From Cinnamomum chago (lineage: Eukaryota; Streptophyta; Magnoliopsida; Laurales; Lauraceae): a stretch of 64,000 nt of DNA. The notes beneath the pieces are model-generated. The model ran no database searches and was not told where the DNA came from. It saw only the letters and a list, made by a program, of their open reading frames with translations. Location: the NCBI GenBank assembly GCA_038049695.1, contig CP142457.1, forward strand, positions 24,008,501-24,072,500. Reading direction: 5' to 3'. Shown here piece by piece: positions 62,515-64,000 of this stretch. Each line of letters begins with the position of its first letter. The stretch's first letter is position 1. The position numbers and the translations under genes were made by a program.

Positions 62515-64000
62515 TTAGACGTTTGCATTAGAGTGCACCTGCCATGCAGATGCCAACATTATGGGCCTCCCTTTCCACCCTAGAAGCAGGCACCCCTTCT
62601 CACTAGCAAGAGTATAGCCATCACAACCATACACAGACAAAAGCATCCTGGCTTGGCTCATGGACTTGAGTGCAACAGCTTGAAACCCCGCCCGTCCTAG
62701 CTGCCTTCTCCATTGATCTGCTCGTTCATGCCTCTCAACTCTATCTGATCCCTCATGTGCGATGATATTGCGAATCTCTTCCCCAAATTGTGATCTCTCT
62801 ATCTTAATTCTTTGAGGGCTAAGCCGTGGGAGGCTAGCTTCAAGCGAGTCAAAGATGGCAGAGTAATAGTGAAGGGATTCAAGGAACCTTCCAAGGAAGA
62901 AGGGCCCATTGTGGTTTGAATCTTGTTCTACTAGGGTGAGAAGTGCAGGGTTTAGCTTCCTAATTGCCTGGAGAATGGCCTTAAGAGAGCCCCTACTCTC
63001 CTTGACATACTTGTGTAGATGTAAAATACTATTAACAAACAACGCATCTCCTTCTCTCAGCTCAAGGCTCTCAATGTTTAGTAGGGATGGCGTTGAAGGC
63101 TCAACGATAGCATGAAACTCTAGTTGCATCCCTAGCAAGCTAGCATCATCTGTGAGAAGCTTCATGCTGGCTTCTAACTCTGATAGACTAGGCCCTACTC
63201 CGATCCCTGTAATTCGAAGCTTTGGCGGGCCTTCAGGCCGCGAAGCTAGGTTCCTTATCAGAGAAGGCCATTGAAGAGCATGTTCCATCCCTAGATCAAT
63301 GATGTGCAAGGAGTCCTTCCCTTGTGCTGCTTGGCATATGGCTTCATTTGCTGCCATAAAACCAAACACAATGTATGGAGTGGTTTGGTAGAGAAGATTG
63401 AAGCCTTCTATCTTCTCTTCCCTAGTGATCAAGGGGGCATCTCCACCCACGTTAGGAAAAGTGGCACTTGTACCCACGTTGTGGAAATGAGTGAGTCTGG
63501 ACTTCAATCCCATTGCAAAGCAAAATGACACTCTTTGCAATGAATCACCCCATGGATTAGCTGAGGCCCAAATTTGGCTGAGTACTGAAGTAGCAAGCTG
63601 TGTATCTCTGCATCCGACTGCCTCCGCACAGGCTAACAACAGGTGCACCAAGTGAAGCCCTTGGTCCACTCCATGTGGTGCCCCTGAAACGCCTGGCAGC
63701 ACCATCACCCCCATGTCAGACTCTTCCACCGGGCTGCCCAACTCCAATTCTTCCCCATCAGTCATTTGTACTTCTCCATAGAATATGGTGTTTGGAGTTT
63801 CAGACATCTCATATTCATCTGGAGCTTGATGGGTTTGGCAGGCGGATACTCCACCATCTTCACCATAGATATCAGTGTTGATGAAGCTATCGGCGAAGTC
63901 ATCTTGCTCCAAGGCCCCTAAACAAGGGGAGCTGGTGGTATCCCATTGTGACCACATCTCGATGCCATTCGGAGTGTCGTCCCAGTGTTCTTGTTGCTCT
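62515..64000 (-). CDS. GRAS-domain transcription factor (DELLA/RAD1-like), 5' end outside the window
   Basis: A nuclear transcriptional regulator of the plant-specific GRAS family. From the ATG at 63957 the frame has 480 codons. An acidic N-terminus is followed by leucine-heptad region I (HLVHLLLACAEAVG, about residues 102-115), the VHIID block as LHIIDLGMEHALQW (about 218-231), the second heptad and PFYRE-like regions (LVEQDSNHNGPFFLGRFLES), and the SAW motif at the end (GWKGRPIMLASAW). No frame break is seen; a single exon is usual for GRAS genes. No DELLA or TVHYNP motif is visible. The sequence reminds me most of RAD1-type GRAS proteins (arbuscule development) or RGL1-like annotations, an assignment from memory. 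The frame stays open past 63957 to the window edge (EQQEHWDDTPNGIE upstream), so the true start may lie outside. Confidence 0.9.
   Translation of the reverse strand, partial: EQQEHWDDTPNGIEMWSQWDTTSSPCLGALEQDDFADSFINTDIYGEDGGVSACQTHQAPDEYEMSETPNTIFYGEVQMTDGEELELGSPVEESDMGVMVLPGVSGAPHGVDQGLHLVHLLLACAEAVGCRDTQLATSVLSQIWASANPWGDSLQRVSFCFAMGLKSRLTHFHNVGTSATFPNVGGDAPLITREEKIEGFNLLYQTTPYIVFGFMAANEAICQAAQGKDSLHIIDLGMEHALQWPSLIRNLASRPEGPPKLRITGIGVGPSLSELEASMKLLTDDASLLGMQLEFHAIVEPSTPSLLNIESLELREGDALFVNSILHLHKYVKESRGSLKAILQAIRKLNPALLTLVEQDSNHNGPFFLGRFLESLHYYSAIFDSLEASLPRLSPQRIKIERSQFGEEIRNIIAHEGSDRVERHERADQWRRQLGRAGFQAVALKSMSQARMLLSVYGCDGYTLASEKGCLLLGWKGRPIMLASAWQVHSNANV

Overview
This is nuclear DNA from a flowering plant. 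The evidence is plant LTR retrotransposons with initiator-Met-tRNA primer sites, a Pack-MULE carrying a plant-specific gene fragment, a plant ankyrin/PGG pseudogene and a GRAS transcription factor. The species cannot be told from the window. Almost everything is repeats. The only gene that looks intact is the GRAS gene at the right edge (minus strand, running off the window).

Left third (1-18175): a truncated Sirevirus-like LTR lies against about 17 kb of a tandem satellite. Its monomer is about 322 bp. Diverged monomer types recur in a fixed order (A-B-C-D-E-F-G-D-E), giving a higher-order repeat of about 2.9 kb. The many ORFs in this region are shadows of the satellite. The array ends abruptly at a 5'-truncated copia RNase H remnant with its 3' LTR.

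Middle (18-44 kb): an AT-rich stretch holds a solo LTR (TSD AGCAT), a CACTA-like terminus, and a 5'-truncated ankyrin/PGG pseudogene broken by small tandem duplications. An old minus-strand copia (Sirevirus-like) element follows. Its 3' LTR carries a solo LTR (TSD ATACT). Its gag is split by a young element of the same LTR family (TSD TCATC). The young insertion is LTR-internal-LTR-internal-LTR: two almost identical 4108-bp internal regions between three LTRs of about 1.98 kb. It encodes only a Gag-like zinc-knuckle protein. The middle LTR is a visible recombinant of the outer two.

Right (44.8-60 kb): a minus-strand Ty3/gypsy chromovirus (Tekay/Del-like, TSD GTCAT) has degraded gag-pol and long LTRs. 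One LTR contains a 2.27-kb Pack-MULE with long terminal inverted repeats and a captured piece of an IRK-interacting-protein (DUF641) gene. Two bases beyond the gypsy TSD sits another solo LTR (TSD TATCT). Then comes gene-free sequence with a long CT microsatellite, and the GRAS gene.

The genes do not form a pathway; the content is a nested-insertion history. The order I infer is: old copia, then gypsy and young LTR-family insertions, with the Pack-MULE inside one gypsy LTR. Solo-LTR formation and tandem duplication of the young element followed. The points most worth a second look are the triple-LTR tandem element, its promoter (GGTCGACC palindromes plus MSA-like AACGG motifs next to a TATA box), the higher-order satellite and the Pack-MULE.
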